DNA from: Mesorhizobium carmichaelinearum
GTDB lineage: Bacteria > Pseudomonadota > Alphaproteobacteria > Rhizobiales > Rhizobiaceae
Assembly (NCBI RefSeq): GCF_900199455.1
Contig: NZ_FZQR01000040.1
Coordinates: 1 to 40,145, forward strand
Length of the DNA stretch: 40,145 nucleotides
Direction of reading: 5' to 3'
The position numbers and the translations under genes are program-made. Positions 16,456 through 26,433 of the stretch are shown one piece after another. The notes below the pieces were generated by a model. The model saw only the letters and a list, made by a program, of their open reading frames with translations. It had not been told where the DNA came from and did no database searches. How positions within the stretch are numbered: position 1 is the stretch's first letter; every line of letters starts with the position of its first letter.

Positions 16456-19400
16456 CTATTCCCCGGTTTCTCCGGCCGTCCAGCTGTTGTTTCCCCGCAT
16501 GAGCGCGGACATCACACGGCCAAGATCGCTTAGACGGATGCGGTCTGACCCCGTTCCAAAGCCACCTTCAATCAGGCCAGCCTCGCTGACATCCCGTAGG
16601 CTCGTCATGGGCCGCGACAATGGCGCGCCAGGCTGCCTGAAGAACATGCCAAGTGTCTCGGTCTTCCAGTTGGACCGTTCCATTGCCGTCGTGGCCTGAT
16701 CAAACAGATCGTGGATACGCTTCTTGTAAAAGTCTTTATTTACGGGAGATGTCGCGTGATAGAGGCCAATACCGTCGACGACGAAGTCGCGGAGCTCGTC
16801 CAGCAGGTTGATATGATCCGTGCGGGATCGTTCGCCGATTTCTCCCACGTTATCCGGCTCAGCGAGCACCGCCTTGTCGGCAGCCGAACCCGCACGGTTC
16901 ATGTTTCGGATGTAGTCCACGCCGCACAGCTTGAGCTGTAAGAACGATGCGAGCGTTCGCGTGATCGCATTCTCGGCCCAACGCTCAACCGGTGCTGCGT
17001 CGATCATGCGCTCGAGGAAGCGGTGGAAGATGTCGTGTATTTCGACAATGTACCGGTCGCGACGCTGCTGCGGCGTTGGTATCAGGATGCTCGTGCCGAC
17101 ATGCGCGCGTCCGACACGCGACGAGGCCTGGATATATTCAGCGATGTCCGGCGGCTGCCCGGCAAAAAACATCATATTGAATTCGTCAACGTCGACGCCG
17201 TGCGAGATTGCTGAGGTTGCAATCACACCTCGGAGAGAGTTCTGGAGCGCGCTGAAACTGAAAGGCGTTCCGACGGGCGGCTTATAGGCCGCTTCCGTCA
17301 CGATTGAACCGATCAGACCCGCATCGATTGCACCAGTAATCAAAGCGGTGCGGACACCGGGGATATCATCGATACCGGACAGCCGGTGGTCCCGTCGAAT
17401 TACATCCTGGAGCGCTGCCTTGACGTTGTCGCCGCCTTTCTTGTTCGTGACATAAAGCAACGCGATGCGGTTAAGGTCCACGACATATGCGATGTGAGCA
17501 TTTTCAATGCCCCTATCGAGCAGACAGTCGCGATGGCCTTGCCAAAAAATGTCTGAGGGAAGGGCTTCCGCAAGCTCGCGACGCATAGACCAACGTACCT
17601 GGTCATCACCTTCGATGAATGACTTCAGAAGCTGGGTGATCGTCAGATGAAATGCGGACAGAACCGCAACTGTTGCGGCGGTGTGTGTCCGCCCGTTTGT
17701 CATTAGCGAGACGTAGCGCCGTCTTGTCGGTGTTCGGTGCTCGACATTGCTGCTGCCATCGCGTGCAGGATCGCCACTTTGCGGTCGCTGCAGCCTTGCA
17801 TAGAAGCTTTCGTAAAGGTCTGGTCCCGGCTGGGGGAACAGACGAACTTGCCGCTGATAAATTTGATCGATCTGGCGCGCCGGTTCCGAGACTGTGGCTG
17901 AGGCCGCGATGATCCTGGGTGGACGGGCTGCGCCGTGTTCGGTGATAACCTGATCGCCGAGGAGTGGCGCCAACATCCGAAGAGCGTGATGGAAGGTTGT
18001 CTCAAAGAGACCCGAGAATGTGCCGAGGGACTCGTCCAGCAGATGGGCCTCGTCCTGGACTTCCAAAAGTGGGTAAGGGTCGAAAAGGAGCTTCTTGCCG
18101 TTCGAATAGAACGGAAAGACCGCCTCGCAGCCATAGAGCTCAGGTCCTTTTCGAAATTGTTCGCGGGTGTAGGGAGAAACGAACCGGCCTGACTCAACAT
18201 GGTGCCACGCAGGATAGCCAAACATTCCAAGAACCCGGACAAGCGTACGGGCGCTTTGTCCGATCAATGCGAGCTTATCGACTGTCCCGAGCAGAATGGC
18301 AGGCGCATGTGCGTAAATGTCGGAATCCATAATGTGGATTGGCAAGGGGGACGGCTTGCCGTCGTTTGGATTTCGGCGGTTCCACCCGCAGTCCTTGTTG
18401 AAGCAACAATGAGCCAGCCGCTCCTCCTGCGGCGGGCCCTCGTGAAAGCGTCGAAGACCTACCGATGAGGAACGCTTGCCTTCCGCATCGACGAGACTGC
18501 CGGTGCAATATGGGCAGGTCGCGAGCCGACGCCATTTCTTTAGATAGACGGCATAGTCGCCGTGACGCGCCGCCAACTCATCCCAATCTTTGGTCAGCAG
18601 CGGTATTTCAGATACGCCACGGTCATTTCGATTATTAGGCGTGTTGCCGCCCCCGACCCAGAAGCCGATCTCGAAACCTTTGCCCTTGAAATCAAAGCCT
18701 TTTTTCGTCCAGGCCCACTTCACCTGATAGGCCGCCGCCAAGACCTGCGCAAGGCGCTGCGCCTGTTGGCTCGTCAATAGACGCAGCGGATAGCGAACAA
18801 GCGCACTTATCCCGCGCGCCTTTCCCCGCAGCCTGTCAAACGCAAGGCAAAATACCAACAAGCCAAAAAAGCTTTCCGATTTTCCGCCGCCGGTCGAGAA
18901 ATAGAGAAGCGTCGCCTCGCGGTCGTCGTCGGCGGTTTGCGCAGGCGAATTCTTCCATGCATCGACGCGCGAAACTACGGCAGGAACCTGGGAAAGGATG
19001 AATGCGACCTGGAATAAGCGCCATCCCGTGACACTCTTGTTCTTTCTTCCCCAGAATTCACCGAAGGTCTGGTTCGTAAATCGCCACGCAGTCAGCGGCA
19101 GTACCTCCGGATCGTCAAAAGCTTTGCCGTTGGATTGCGCCTGAAAAGCTCTCTCAAGGACGGCGAGCCCACGCGCGATAGCTTCCCTTTCTGCCTGCCA
19201 ACGGCGCAAATCGACTTCCTCAAACTGCCGCCTCTCGCGGGCGTAGTCGTCGGCATCTGCGATGGGATCGAGGGACTGCTCGTAGGGTCGCGATGCCACA
19301 ACGGACGCAAGCCAATCATCAAAAGCTTTCAGGAGGCTCCTGAGTACAGCAAGGCCTCCATCGTCCGAGCCGAGAGCGGCAAAGTCAGGCCCGGGTGTGA

Positions 19401-20898
19401 TGTCGAATTGCCGGATAAGTGGTTGGCAATAAGTTGGCAGCGAGGTGGTCTCGAGGATACGCGCATCGATGAGTCCCCGCCGACGGACACCGCAATTGAT
19501 CCCTAAGGCATCGTACGAGAGATACTGATTGTAACGGTACGACGGTGCAATCCGCTCCAGGTGGATAGGACGGTGCAAGTCAGGATCGAACTCGGCTGAT
19601 ATTTCGACCTGATACAATGTCGCATCGGACTCACGCGCGGCTGCCTGCTTTGCGTCGATAAGGTCGGATTCGTTTACGAGAATAATCCGGACGGTGCGCT
19701 CGTCCGGATGAAGCGGGTCTTCCAGATTTTCATATTCCAGCACGGGTAGAACAGTCGGCCTCGCAACTCGACGATTGGTCCGCAACGTGGCCAATGTTTG
19801 GTCCCAAGCAACAACCTCCGCCGGGACGACGGTGCGGCTGTGCATGCCTCTGCCGGCCGGGAACCCCCAAACCAACCCGCCGGTCTCGGCGTTGTCATCG
19901 GCTTCCCACGCATCAATCGCGCTCTCCACGCGTCGCTGCATTTGCGCGTTGAATTCCGCAAGGGATCGATCGGTTGCTTCGCGACTCAGTGAAAGATCGA
20001 TACGGAACGAGCCTAGCTCGAGCGGAAGGCGCAGCCATTTTTGCGGAATATGCTCACGCTCAATTAGCGCATCCGGAGGTGCATCAGTTGCTCCGGGGCC
20101 AACCTTGAACTCAAACGCCTTTAGCGTGTCGCTGTCCGCCGTGGCCGGACCTCGCCCGTCAGCATTGACTGTGTCGATTGCTGCATCAGGCACCGCATCG
20201 CCTACATGCTCATCGGATGAATTGGTTTCGGCTGTCTCGGGATCGTCGTTGACAGAAGGATCGTCTGAGCCAGGGGCTTCGTCTTCTTCCGAGAGAATAG
20301 AAACGAGCGCGTCTTCGCGCGCCGGGGAACGCAAGATCGCAGGCGCAATCCCAAGTTCGAGCAGCGCAGCATTTTCCGCCTCCTCGGTAACGCGATTCTT
20401 GATGTCCAGCCATGCGGGGCTCTTGCGGCCCTCATCGCCGAGTATTGCTTTGTTGTCTTCTTCTGCCCGGCGGAGCGCTTCACGCCTGTGCCTGAGAATG
20501 ATCGAGCGAGCATTCTTAGCTAACCGGAAAACCACGTTCGATGAAGCCAGGTCTTGCGTCGACGGTAGTATGCGGAGGTATATGCAAGCGCGCAGGCCAA
20601 CTGTTATCGCCTTGTCCTTCCGATCCGCTATCTGAAACGTCAGCCCGGCTGTGCCGATGTGAGCCGGAGACGTAACGTCATCTTTTTCCTCGTAGGTTGC
20701 AGCAGTCTCTGAAGGACGCCGGCGCGGCAACAAATGCTGGGTATGAATGACTTTTGACGGTTTTTCGCGATAGATTATGTGGCCGCTAGGGCCTGCGCCT
20801 CGCAACCGATCATAGACCGTATGCAAAATCGCGGAGGCTACGGCCTCTTTTGTGGTGTGAGATATGTCGTTGTTGTTTGGGTAGAGGAGCTGTGTCAT
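16456..20898 (-). CDS. drmA: DrmA-like DISARM helicase
   Basis: A 1480-residue superfamily 2 helicase. The long N-terminal region (1-620) includes an acidic low-complexity insert at about 200-260. Helicase motifs follow: Walker A STGGGKS at 668-674, a zinc-binding insert with CPYC at 795-798 and cysteines near 831-837, DEAH at 949-952, SAT at 1000-1002, and motif VI SSRVGRAHVG at 1259-1268. Family knowledge: DrmA is the DISARM translocase that loads with DrmB on phage DNA. The start overlaps the preceding gene's stop (ATGA), and drmB follows at once. All motor motifs look intact. Confidence 0.9.
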   Translation of the reverse strand: MTQLLYPNNNDISHTTKEAVASAILHTVYDRLRGAGPSGHIIYREKPSKVIHTQHLLPRRRPSETAATYEEKDDVTSPAHIGTAGLTFQIADRKDKAITVGLRACIYLRILPSTQDLASSNVVFRLAKNARSIILRHRREALRRAEEDNKAILGDEGRKSPAWLDIKNRVTEEAENAALLELGIAPAILRSPAREDALVSILSEEDEAPGSDDPSVNDDPETAETNSSDEHVGDAVPDAAIDTVNADGRGPATADSDTLKAFEFKVGPGATDAPPDALIEREHIPQKWLRLPLELGSFRIDLSLSREATDRSLAEFNAQMQRRVESAIDAWEADDNAETGGLVWGFPAGRGMHSRTVVPAEVVAWDQTLATLRTNRRVARPTVLPVLEYENLEDPLHPDERTVRIILVNESDLIDAKQAAARESDATLYQVEISAEFDPDLHRPIHLERIAPSYRYNQYLSYDALGINCGVRRRGLIDARILETTSLPTYCQPLIRQFDITPGPDFAALGSDDGGLAVLRSLLKAFDDWLASVVASRPYEQSLDPIADADDYARERRQFEEVDLRRWQAEREAIARGLAVLERAFQAQSNGKAFDDPEVLPLTAWRFTNQTFGEFWGRKNKSVTGWRLFQVAFILSQVPAVVSRVDAWKNSPAQTADDDREATLLYFSTGGGKSESFFGLLVFCLAFDRLRGKARGISALVRYPLRLLTSQQAQRLAQVLAAAYQVKWAWTKKGFDFKGKGFEIGFWVGGGNTPNNRNDRGVSEIPLLTKDWDELAARHGDYAVYLKKWRRLATCPYCTGSLVDAEGKRSSSVGLRRFHEGPPQEERLAHCCFNKDCGWNRRNPNDGKPSPLPIHIMDSDIYAHAPAILLGTVDKLALIGQSARTLVRVLGMFGYPAWHHVESGRFVSPYTREQFRKGPELYGCEAVFPFYSNGKKLLFDPYPLLEVQDEAHLLDESLGTFSGLFETTFHHALRMLAPLLGDQVITEHGAARPPRIIAASATVSEPARQIDQIYQRQVRLFPQPGPDLYESFYARLQRPQSGDPARDGSSNVEHRTPTRRRYVSLMTNGRTHTAATVAVLSAFHLTITQLLKSFIEGDDQVRWSMRRELAEALPSDIFWQGHRDCLLDRGIENAHIAYVVDLNRIALLYVTNKKGGDNVKAALQDVIRRDHRLSGIDDIPGVRTALITGAIDAGLIGSIVTEAAYKPPVGTPFSFSALQNSLRGVIATSAISHGVDVDEFNMMFFAGQPPDIAEYIQASSRVGRAHVGTSILIPTPQQRRDRYIVEIHDIFHRFLERMIDAAPVERWAENAITRTLASFLQLKLCGVDYIRNMNRAGSAADKAVLAEPDNVGEIGERSRTDHINLLDELRDFVVDGIGLYHATSPVNKDFYKKRIHDLFDQATTAMERSNWKTETLGMFFRQPGAPLSRPMTSLRDVSEAGLIEGGFGTGSDRIRLSDLGRVMSALMRGNNSWTAGETGE

Positions 20899-23579
20899 CG
20901 GGCTGCCGCCTCAAGACGGATGGCGTTGGCATTGGTAGCGGCCGGCGGCTCGAGGTGTTTTTCGATTACAGGATAGACGCTGGCCATTGCGTCACGACGT
21001 ACAGCGCGTAATTTCTCGAATGATGCATTCGGCCCCCTCATCAAGCTGTCGGTGTCGAGAAGGAGCCTGTCAAAGAGCCCGCGATTGGTTTGTCCGTCGC
21101 GGCGAAGATCGCTGCGTACGATCCGGACAGCATCAGCGAGCGGCCGCGCCAAAATCCCGGCGCCCATGAGACGTAAGAATGCCTCAATATGGACCGGATC
21201 AATCGCAGCGTGTGGCGTGTCGACCTCAGACCGTTCAGCCGCTTGCAACCAGTATTCAACCGAGGCTTTGCTGATGCTGGGCAGGGCAGGGTTTTGAGCA
21301 AAGAGCATCCCATGAACCCGTTGTCCAAGCATCTTGGCCCCGTATTTCTTGGACAGGTCTTCAATGCCCTTTTTCACCGTCGCTTTGTATTGATCAACCA
21401 GCGCCTGTTCGAGCGTCCGGCCTTTCTCGTTCTTTTCGCGCAGCGCCGCCTCGATCTCTTCCCGGATTATGTCTGACATCACAAACACGGCGTCACCATT
21501 ATCAATGGCGCGGGCCTCGCGAGGGGCCAATTGATGAGTAACCGGATCAAGGACGTAAAACTGTGATCGTGGGCCGGCGGCGATCTTGCCATAGCCGTCT
21601 AGGAGCAGGTAGCCTTGGCCGACGAAGGGCAGGGCTGCGCGGGAGCGGTCTGCATCCAAACCAAGGGCGGCTGATAGCCTGCCCATATCCTTAGCGACCC
21701 AAGGCAGCGCTTTCAGCAACAGCTCTGTTCGCTCGCTGTAAGCTGCGTACTCGGGACCCTCAGGGACTGCGCTGAGCGTACGTTTCAGGGTGAGCGCATC
21801 GTGCCCGGCAACAATAAGCCGGAATTCTGCTGGACAGAAGCTGTCGCCCACGTACGCGCGCGCGCCCAAAATGGCCGAAGCGGCCCAGATTACTGCAGTG
21901 GGCGACCTGCGTCCAAGTTCAGCAGGATAGTTTCCGGGCGTCGTCACGCGCAGTTCGGGAACCCCCGTCACAAACGCTCCTGGCTCTGTGAGAAAATCCA
22001 ACAGGAGATCACTGGCTAGTTGTGCGTCCTCGGGATGGCGCAGCACAATTAGCACATCATTGTTCTTATCGATTTCAGTCAAAACGCGCTTGAGATAGCG
22101 CATGAGCGGTGTGTCGACGCGAAGTGTCGCCGCTAGCGCCAATGCCTCGGCGAGATCAGACTGGATGGCGTCACGCCGCGGCCCGGCGTGCCCTTCGCCA
22201 ATCAGCGCCAAGGCTTTGTTGTGGTGAGGATCAAAGGAATGACGTTCGCGCTTTATGCGATGGTAGGCGTCGCGCGTATCTGTGTAGGGGGCCAGAATGG
22301 CATCCGTGCCGGAAGCTGTCAGGCCCATGCCCTTGAGCGCCGCAGCACCTTGATCAAGTACCGAAACAAGAGGATTACCTCCATCCAGCTCCCGTGCATG
22401 GTTCCACAGCCGGGTTGCAATGATGCATTCGTTGGAAGCGATTGTTTCGACAATCGGTTGCGTCGCGGCCGCCCGGGGTTGTGGCTCTTCAAAGCCCAGC
22501 CCACGCGTTGGCCAAATCAGGCGATGGTTTTCGCTTTTGACACCCAGGCTGCCTGATTCCGGACGTCCCTTAAGTGAGTGGCGTATGAATGAAAACCGCA
22601 ATGGACAGTCGGTCACGATCAGAGCATGGCGGGGAGGTGAGTGCAGTTCCTGTTCAAGTTCCGCGATCAGCAATCGGATCAAGGAACTTGCATCACGGCT
22701 TCGAAGAGCATGGGTCGACATGTCGATGATCGCCAAATCGATCCGGCCAGGTATCTGCCGCAATGCACGTTTTCGATCGGCGTCCGGAAAATGGGACGGC
22801 AGCATGAACGCGAACGCAGGACCGCGCTCTGCCGACGCCAGTACGTCCAAATGCTTGCGGATTGAGCCGAGCCGGTCTGCCGGATAGTGCCGCTTAAAGC
22901 CCTTCAGTGTCTTTTCGTCGAAATCTCTCCAGTAAACCCCATCATTCAGTGCAACAGTGTGAGGAACAATCGAGATCAGTGGAACGGATTGAATGCCGCT
23001 TTCCCGCGTATCTCCCAGAAACATATAGAAATGTGCGTCGGGGCTGATCGTGCCCGAGACCTTGCCTGCGCTCGCCCCGCTTCGAAAAAGACCTCGTGCA
23101 CGCAGTTTCGAGGTTTGCGCCTCGATGCCGGCAACCGCCTGAAGTGCTGGGCGCCCCATGTTCAAGAAAAGGGTCCGCAATGGCGGAGCATCCCTCCCTC
23201 GGCCAACTTCACGCAGCATCCACGGCAATATCGCCCGTGGGGGAATATGCGGCCAAAAAAGCGCGGTATGAAGTCTCTGGTCGCTCGAGACGACAGTGTC
23301 GAGAAGTTCTGAATATTCGACCAAACTCCGCGAAGGGTTGGACGTAATGACGCTTAGGTCACTGTCCTCCAGGCGCTCGATCCCATCTCCTATATTCACA
23401 GCTTCGAGCTCGGTAGCGACCGGAGACGGCACCGCCTGAGTGTTTTGAGATTTCCGCTCCTTCATTTGAACGAGAAGCTGCCTGGCGCGCTCTTGCTTTG
23501 ATGCGGCAGCCTCGGCAATTCGTTCATTCCAGGGCGTCTGGCGCTCAGCAATTCTATCGTTCCAAGGTGTCTGGCGCAT
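20895..23579 (-). CDS. DrmE-like large protein of the DISARM operon
   Basis: An 894-residue soluble protein without a clear Walker A motif. By size, operon position and overall layout it resembles DrmE of class 2 DISARM, a degenerate helicase-like protein of unknown activity. The C-terminal part (about 640-880: YGKIAAGPRSQFYVLD, NGDAVFVMSD, a charged helical tail) is where I see the resemblance. The start is ATG 23579; a TTG six bases upstream would add two residues. The N-terminus has two tandem 11-residue copies of RQTPWN(D/E)RIAE. It follows the methylase by about ten bases and overlaps drmA. The family assignment should be tested. Confidence 0.62.
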   Translation of the reverse strand: MRQTPWNDRIAERQTPWNERIAEAAASKQERARQLLVQMKERKSQNTQAVPSPVATELEAVNIGDGIERLEDSDLSVITSNPSRSLVEYSELLDTVVSSDQRLHTALFWPHIPPRAILPWMLREVGRGRDAPPLRTLFLNMGRPALQAVAGIEAQTSKLRARGLFRSGASAGKVSGTISPDAHFYMFLGDTRESGIQSVPLISIVPHTVALNDGVYWRDFDEKTLKGFKRHYPADRLGSIRKHLDVLASAERGPAFAFMLPSHFPDADRKRALRQIPGRIDLAIIDMSTHALRSRDASSLIRLLIAELEQELHSPPRHALIVTDCPLRFSFIRHSLKGRPESGSLGVKSENHRLIWPTRGLGFEEPQPRAAATQPIVETIASNECIIATRLWNHARELDGGNPLVSVLDQGAAALKGMGLTASGTDAILAPYTDTRDAYHRIKRERHSFDPHHNKALALIGEGHAGPRRDAIQSDLAEALALAATLRVDTPLMRYLKRVLTEIDKNNDVLIVLRHPEDAQLASDLLLDFLTEPGAFVTGVPELRVTTPGNYPAELGRRSPTAVIWAASAILGARAYVGDSFCPAEFRLIVAGHDALTLKRTLSAVPEGPEYAAYSERTELLLKALPWVAKDMGRLSAALGLDADRSRAALPFVGQGYLLLDGYGKIAAGPRSQFYVLDPVTHQLAPREARAIDNGDAVFVMSDIIREEIEAALREKNEKGRTLEQALVDQYKATVKKGIEDLSKKYGAKMLGQRVHGMLFAQNPALPSISKASVEYWLQAAERSEVDTPHAAIDPVHIEAFLRLMGAGILARPLADAVRIVRSDLRRDGQTNRGLFDRLLLDTDSLMRGPNASFEKLRAVRRDAMASVYPVIEKHLEPPAATNANAIRLEAAAR

Positions 23580-23588
23580 GGGCAATCT

Positions 23589-25232
23589 CTATCGCCCTGT
23601 CAGCTTCGAGGAGATGCCAGCCCAGTCGCGGGCAACGTAGCCCGCTAGCAGCCCGGCCTCGCACTGGTAAAGCTCGGCCACCAGGTCCAAAGTGCGTGCC
23701 CAGTTCTTAGCCCGATGAGCGTGGCTGAATCTCTTCTTCCAGCCTGGCTCAATTTCTTCCCAGCGTGGGATATGCACCGCCGAGAGTTGGCTCTTTTGAA
23801 AACGGTGGAAGCCGGTGGCAGCTCCGGCGGACAGCGCCTTCACAAACAACCCGAGTACCCCGGCTGAAAGAAGAACGTGAAGGTCTTCTAGAGGCCAGCT
23901 GGCGCTCTTAATTTGATAAACGCCACTGCCCGCGCAATAGCCGACCGTGTCGATCCCGATGACCGGCGAGGCGGAGACGTCGACGACCAGCAGCTTGGGC
24001 GACGCATGCCAATCGGGATGAAGGCTATCAATCGACCGCCACCACGTTTTCGATGTACTAGCCTTGGCCCGCGATTTCAGCGGTTTCTTATGTTTCCGGA
24101 GATAGGCCGCCATTCGGGGGTAATCGGCAAGCTTGACCACCTTCCCGTTGGCATCGAACACATTGACGATGCTCGTACCACTCCAGTGGACTGTTCCATC
24201 CTGGATGGAGCGCGCGTTTACAAACGGCAGCGTCCGGCTACGCTCGACGGGTAACTTCTCGGTCGGGCCGAGGAAGACTTCGTTGCATCCTGTGGCCGAG
24301 CCTACGCGAATGACGCATCCTGCATCTTCAATTCTCGGAAATGTTCCGCGTGCGAATTCCAGCGTTTTCTCAGCAGCGGCGTCGCGACTGAGAAGGAGCG
24401 GCGACGACGAAGGCGCGAACGTCCGGACGGCCGAGCTACCCGACCGAATGATCGTATCAGTTCCGGCCATCGACAATATCTTTGTCGAGCCGGATGTGCC
24501 GTTCTCGAAGACGAAAAAGTGGGGATAGGCGTCAGCGGGAGTCTCGAAGCTATCGACGTCACTGAAGTCTACAATCGCCTTTAGATGTCCCTGGGAGGTG
24601 AAAGCTTCCCTGATGGAACCTCCATAGACATTTCTCGTCCAGGTGCCGGGGCAGAGAAAGGCAAGCTGGCCGCCTGGCTCGAGCAATTCAAGCGAGCGCT
24701 CAATGAACGCGATATACAGGTCTGCCCGCTGCTTGAACGAGGAAAACCGCTCTCGATATGAGGTGCGCAGCGGTGCAGGGATTGCATCCCACCTGATATA
24801 TGGAGGGTTGCCGACAATATGAGTGAAGCGCACACGCGGCCGGGCTTCCAAGAAATCTTCGTTCTTTATCCAGGCGCGGGCGATGTCGCGCGCGATCGAT
24901 TGAGCAACGCCAAGCTCACTCAGTTCTTCGGCACACCGGTCGCGCAACGTAGCCGCAACATCGGGGTCGATCTCGTACGCGCGGATAACGGGGCGAAGCT
25001 GGTCGTAGGATTTCCCTTGCTTGCAGCAGGCTTCGACCAGACCACGCAGCAGGGGAAGAATGAAGGCGCCTTGCCCGGCAGCTGGCTCGAGCAGGCGTAA
25101 TGCGAGAGGATCTTCCGGAAAGCTGACATGGCGTAGGCATAGAGTCGCCACCTTGTCCCGAGTGAAAAATTGGCAGAGGCCCGCCTGCCACGGCCGGTCG
25201 GTCGCGACATCGCTGTCGACTCTTCCCACCAT
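23589..25232 (-). CDS. Amino-group DNA methyltransferase (NPPY type) of the DISARM operon
   Basis: A 547-residue class I methyltransferase. The SAM motif I is LEPAAGQGAF (48-57), motif II YEIDP lies near 86-90, and the catalytic motif IV is GNPPY at 141-145, typical of N6-adenine enzymes of the Eco57I/TaqI type. The C-terminal half (about 290-520) probably recognises the target sequence. In DISARM the methyltransferase marks host DNA as self. The known DISARM classes use a much larger adenine enzyme (DrmMI) or a cytosine-5 enzyme (DrmMII), so this shorter NPPY enzyme next to a DrmE-like gene is unusual. It is the first gene of the operon, with an AGGGG site before its ATG. Confidence 0.85.
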   Translation of the reverse strand: MVGRVDSDVATDRPWQAGLCQFFTRDKVATLCLRHVSFPEDPLALRLLEPAAGQGAFILPLLRGLVEACCKQGKSYDQLRPVIRAYEIDPDVAATLRDRCAEELSELGVAQSIARDIARAWIKNEDFLEARPRVRFTHIVGNPPYIRWDAIPAPLRTSYRERFSSFKQRADLYIAFIERSLELLEPGGQLAFLCPGTWTRNVYGGSIREAFTSQGHLKAIVDFSDVDSFETPADAYPHFFVFENGTSGSTKILSMAGTDTIIRSGSSAVRTFAPSSSPLLLSRDAAAEKTLEFARGTFPRIEDAGCVIRVGSATGCNEVFLGPTEKLPVERSRTLPFVNARSIQDGTVHWSGTSIVNVFDANGKVVKLADYPRMAAYLRKHKKPLKSRAKASTSKTWWRSIDSLHPDWHASPKLLVVDVSASPVIGIDTVGYCAGSGVYQIKSASWPLEDLHVLLSAGVLGLFVKALSAGAATGFHRFQKSQLSAVHIPRWEEIEPGWKKRFSHAHRAKNWARTLDLVAELYQCEAGLLAGYVARDWAGISSKLTGR

Positions 25233-25835
25233 TGATATGCCCCTAACCCTAGACCGGCTGCCTCGATTTTGTGCGTATTACTCGCCAATAGGGCGTGTCG
25301 ATGCAATCGAAATCCTTGCGACGATAGGCGTCATCCGCGAAAGGCAGAGGTTTCAGCCAGTCCCGGAGCGACAAACGCTCACCACACGGGTTTCGCCTCG
25401 GCATTTAACTAGTTTCGGCTAAGTTTGACTTAAGATCGACTGCAATAAATGGGTCATGGTTTGGGTTCCTGAAGAGGATGCGGAAACAAAAGACTAGCAC
25501 TTTCGCGTGGGATGTCCCACTCACTGGTCAGGGGCCATCCTGCTTCGTAGAGCTCCGCAGGACCGAGCCGCGGTTCGGACTGCTTGGTGCAGAAAAGACG
25601 CCGGCAAATATATGAGATTTTGACCCAAAGCCTGGATTTGCACTTTGAGGCAGCGCCCTTAGAATGAGCCACCATTTGCGGTGCTATGCTGGTTTCCGTA
25701 GCAGTCGTCTTCGCTGCGGCCCTTTCGGCGCGGGGTGAGTATGAGATCGGTCGCCGCGGATAATCGCCATAATCATTTGAACCTCTCAACCGCTATGGTA
25801 TTTTCGTAGGTTCGAGCGGGACTTTTGGGGGAGTG
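25233..25835. other. 600-bp divergent intergenic region upstream of the DISARM-like operon
   Basis: It should hold the operon promoter (minus) and that of the gene at 25836 (plus). A minus-strand frame at 25454-25789 (111 codons) shows no motif, poor composition and no strong ribosome site, so it is not called. An AT-rich part at about 25400-25455 with TTGACT on the plus strand is the most promoter-like piece, but no full promoter is convincing. Confidence 0.35.
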
Positions 25836-26384
25836 ATGGGGAGCTTATCTATCACGGTCCATTGGGAGCGACTTGTCCTCCCATCCATTAGGGGATTCAT
25901 CGAACACGAGGATTTGTTGCACGCGGTGGCTGCCGGAGATGATGCCGGGCTCACACGAGATGTTAGCTACGAGACGCTGCGCGTCGGAATGGTCGGTGCC
26001 ATCTTCCTGTATCACTTTGCCGAGGTCGCGCTAGAACGTGGTGCCTTGGCGGCCGTAACCAGCAGGGCTGGTGCTCGCCAGCTGATATCGAACGCGGCAG
26101 TCGCGGCCAACGGCGATCCGAGACCCGACGATCATAAGGTCCTGGGAGAAGTCGCTGACGCGATAAAGCATGCTGAACTAAATTCGCCTTCGATCCTTCA
26201 TGTCCCCAAAAAAGGTCGCGCGATTGAGATTTCTCAAAGTGCGCCTTCCATTTTCTCTGAAGGGCAGCCGGCAGGGATCCCGCAGGTTGTCATTACCACG
26301 CGCACCGGTACGCGCTCGCTGCGCGCGCTGTTCGAGAATGTCGGGCGCGGTTGGAACGCAATTCTAGGATTGCCCCCAGGATAA
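25836..26384 (+). CDS. Hypothetical protein, divergent from the DISARM-like operon
   Basis: A 182-residue soluble protein of no family I recognise. The ATG at 25836 follows a GGGGGAG site; GTG three bases earlier is an alternative. Residues 20-120 read as a bundle of helices, including YETLRVGMVGAIFLYHFAEVAL and VLGEVADAIKHAEL, the latter resembling helices of HEPN-like or transposon-linked proteins, but no R-x4-6-H motif is present. There is no signal peptide or membrane segment. Its place upstream of the defence operon suggests, but does not show, a related role. Confidence 0.6.
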   Translation: MGSLSITVHWERLVLPSIRGFIEHEDLLHAVAAGDDAGLTRDVSYETLRVGMVGAIFLYHFAEVALERGALAAVTSRAGARQLISNAAVAANGDPRPDDHKVLGEVADAIKHAELNSPSILHVPKKGRAIEISQSAPSIFSEGQPAGIPQVVITTRTGTRSLRALFENVGRGWNAILGLPPG

Positions 26385-26433
26385 CTTTAGGACCACATGC
26401 GTCCCTGAATAACAAAGGTAACTAACGAAGTAG

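Noticed and set aside
19775..20635. A 286-codon plus-strand frame, Ser/Ala-rich, opposite drmA
   Set aside because: Low-complexity antisense of the acidic N-terminal insert of the helicase; no start signal or motif.
20895..23579. Reading the second DISARM gene as DrmD (SNF2 helicase)
   Set aside because: No Walker A, DEAH or other helicase motif can be found in it, so a DrmE-like assignment fits better.
25454..25789. 111-codon minus-strand frame upstream of the DISARM-like operon
   Set aside because: No motif, uneven composition, no good ribosome site; could not be supported as a gene.
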